Assembly (NCBI GenBank): GCA_964417785.1
Contig: CAYQJO010000096.1
Location: forward strand, 1 to 15,298
DNA: 15,298 bases
Source: DAOTUL01 sp034437435
GTDB lineage: Bacteria > Chloroflexota > Anaerolineae > Aggregatilineales > Phototrophicaceae
Direction: 5' to 3'
In this document: piece after piece, positions 14,365-15,298 of the stretch
Layout of the letters: every line of letters starts with the position of its first letter
Numbering within the stretch: position 1 is the first letter of the stretch
The notes under the pieces: generated by a model
Told to the model about the DNA's origin: nothing
What the model saw: only the letters and a program-made list of their open reading frames with translations
Databases searched by the model: none
Program-made: the position numbers and the translations under genes

Positions 14365-14765
14365 TTGGTTGCCATTATCGTCGTCCCTTCACCGGCAGCG
14401 GACCGGATCGAGAACTCATCCATCATTCGCTTAGACCCCGATAGACCCAGACCCAGACCACCAGAAGTGGAATTGCCACCGGCCAGGGCGGAGTCGATGT
14501 TCGGGATGCCCGGTCCTTTGTCGTCCGCGATGATCTTGATGTACTTGCGCCCCATGTGATCCGGATTGGTCAATACGGTGATGGTACCTGTACCGGCGTA
14601 GTTAACGATGTTGCGCCCCAATTCTGAGATGACGACGGCGATTTTGGTTGCGTCTGCCAGGGAAAACCCCAGGCGTTGGGCGGCCTGCATACCTTCACGC
14701 CGTGCCTTCAGAACATCCAGCGCATCTTTGATCTCAAAGTGTACGTTATCCCCCACTTCGGACAT
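14352..14765 (-). CDS. rsbT: RsbT-like serine kinase of a stressosome module (first of tandem pair)
   Basis: This 137-residue GHKL kinase has N box SELGRN (47-52), G1 DDKGPGI (81-87) and G2 GGLGLGLSGSKRMMD (102-116). It follows the rsbS-like gene by only 3 nt (GGAGAGA upstream), the usual rsbS-rsbT order. In Bacillus, RsbT sits on the RsbR/RsbS stressosome, phosphorylates them on stress, and is then released to activate a downstream phosphatase. The same role is expected here. However, no RsbU is present in the window, so the output is unknown. It overlaps the next kinase gene by 13 nt. The family is sure; the rsbT assignment rests on position and similarity. Confidence 0.88.
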   Translation of the reverse strand: MSEVGDNVHFEIKDALDVLKARREGMQAAQRLGFSLADATKIAVVISELGRNIVNYAGTGTITVLTNPDHMGRKYIKIIADDKGPGIPNIDSALAGGNSTSGGLGLGLSGSKRMMDEFSIRSAAGEGTTIMATKWVN

Positions 14766-14768
14766 GGG

Positions 14769-15191
14769 TTATCTCTCCGCCAGAACTTCATCAGACGGCG
14801 TGTCGTCCTCTTCATCATCGGTCTCCTCGCTCACCCCACCCGACATTGAACGCGAAAGCGTCAGGGCGTCGTCGAGGTCCAGCACTGCGTCAACGTCGGG
14901 CAGGGTCATGCCCAGTTCGATCATCGTTTCGATGACCGCATCTTGCAGGCCGGAAATAATGATCCTGGCTCCCATGAGCCGGGTCATCTGCGAGGTACTA
15001 TAGATGAAGCGACCGAAAAAGCTGTCACAAATATCAACCTGTGAGAAATCCAGGAGAACGATTTGCGATTTGTACTCCCGGATGGCTCTGAGAACATCAC
15101 GGCGCAGCCGGATGACGTCTTCATCGATGAGGTCCTGTGGTACGGAGACCAACAGGAGGTTCTCCAGTTTTTGTATCCCGCTAAAGGCCAT
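14769..15191 (-). CDS. rsbS: RsbS-like STAS-domain stressosome protein
   Basis: This 140-residue protein is a STAS domain of RsbS type. It starts QKLENLLLVSVPQDLIDEDV, then LLDFSQVDICDSFFGRF, where S57 matches the serine phosphorylated by RsbT, and ends the fold with GLQDAVIETMIELGM (81-95). Residues 118-140 form an acidic tail (SGGVSEETDDEEDDTPSDE) that makes it longer than a typical RsbS of about 120 residues. RsbS forms the core of stressosome complexes and holds RsbT until phosphorylated. GGGG lies 5 nt before ATG 15191. It is the first gene of the minus-strand operon in view; the expected RsbR sensor is not adjacent on this strand. Confidence 0.88.
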   Translation of the reverse strand: MAFSGIQKLENLLLVSVPQDLIDEDVIRLRRDVLRAIREYKSQIVLLDFSQVDICDSFFGRFIYSTSQMTRLMGARIIISGLQDAVIETMIELGMTLPDVDAVLDLDDALTLSRSMSGGVSEETDDEEDDTPSDEVLAER

Positions 15192-15292
15192 ATGATCCCC
15201 ACTGGTATCAATCGAATAAGCACAAATATATCATAAAGGGAATCTTGACGTTTTTGCATTAAGATAGAGGCATCCGAAGAAAGGGGGTTCTT
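15192..15292. promoter_or_regulatory. Divergent intergenic region upstream of the rsbS operon
   Basis: About 100 bp of AT-rich sequence separates the rsbS-like start (minus) from a possible gene start on the plus strand at 15293. It should hold promoters for both directions. I see AT-rich candidate -10s on the minus strand (TATGAT and TATATT around 15216-15227) and a TTGACG on the plus strand at 15246-15251, but no clean -35/-10 pair, so no single promoter is called. Confidence 0.4.
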
Positions 15293-15298
15293 ATGTTC
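15293..15298 (+). CDS. Possible start of a divergent gene (two codons only)
   Basis: An ATG at 15293 is preceded by AAGGGGG (15281-15287), a strong ribosome-binding sequence with a 5-nt spacer, and it faces away from the rsbS operon. Only Met-Phe can be read before the window ends, so nothing can be said about the product. It is called on the ribosome site and layout alone. Confidence 0.35.

Overview
The window looks like a moderately GC-rich bacterial chromosome with tightly packed operons. My best guess is a member of the Chloroflexota (Anaerolineae-like). This rests on overall flavour only: chemosensory genes with no flagellar gene in view, a single-chain NifJ paired with a dihydroorotate-dehydrogenase-like protein, and stressosome-type partner-switching genes. 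No marker gene settles the taxon.

Region 1 (1-7292, + strand) is a chemosensory operon. It contains the tail of a probable CheR, then cheW, a membrane chemoreceptor (double Cache sensor, tandem HAMP), a hybrid CheA with a fused receiver, CheB, a single-domain CheY, a small unnamed protein and a second cheW. Gaps are 2-11 nt, or a 1-nt overlap, so the genes are almost certainly co-transcribed. All parts of a receptor-kinase-adaptation circuit are present. The small protein (6501-6866) reads as an RsbT/RsbW-type GHKL fold that has lost its ATP-binding motifs, and is the most unusual gene here.

Region 2 (7293-12106, - strand) holds nifJ (pyruvate:ferredoxin/flavodoxin oxidoreductase) followed by a DHOD-like flavoprotein. 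A perfect 14-bp hairpin lies between them and an intrinsic terminator follows, facing the end of the chemosensory operon.

Region 3 (12107-13254, - strand) is a tandem pair of Uma2-family (DUF820) genes. Their 3' parts are identical over 353 bp while their 5' parts have diverged, which suggests gene conversion.

Region 4 (13292-15191, - strand) is a stressosome-type partner-switching operon: an RsbS-like STAS protein, two consecutive RsbT-like kinases and an RsbX/SpoIIE-type phosphatase. The last three genes overlap. No RsbR, RsbU or sigma factor is visible. A divergent + strand gene may begin at the last bases.

There is no stretch longer than 300 bases without a gene. The longest gaps are about 126 bp (nifJ upstream, 11981-12106) and about 101 bp (rsbS upstream, 15192-15292). 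I saw no tRNA, rRNA, CRISPR array or transposase gene.
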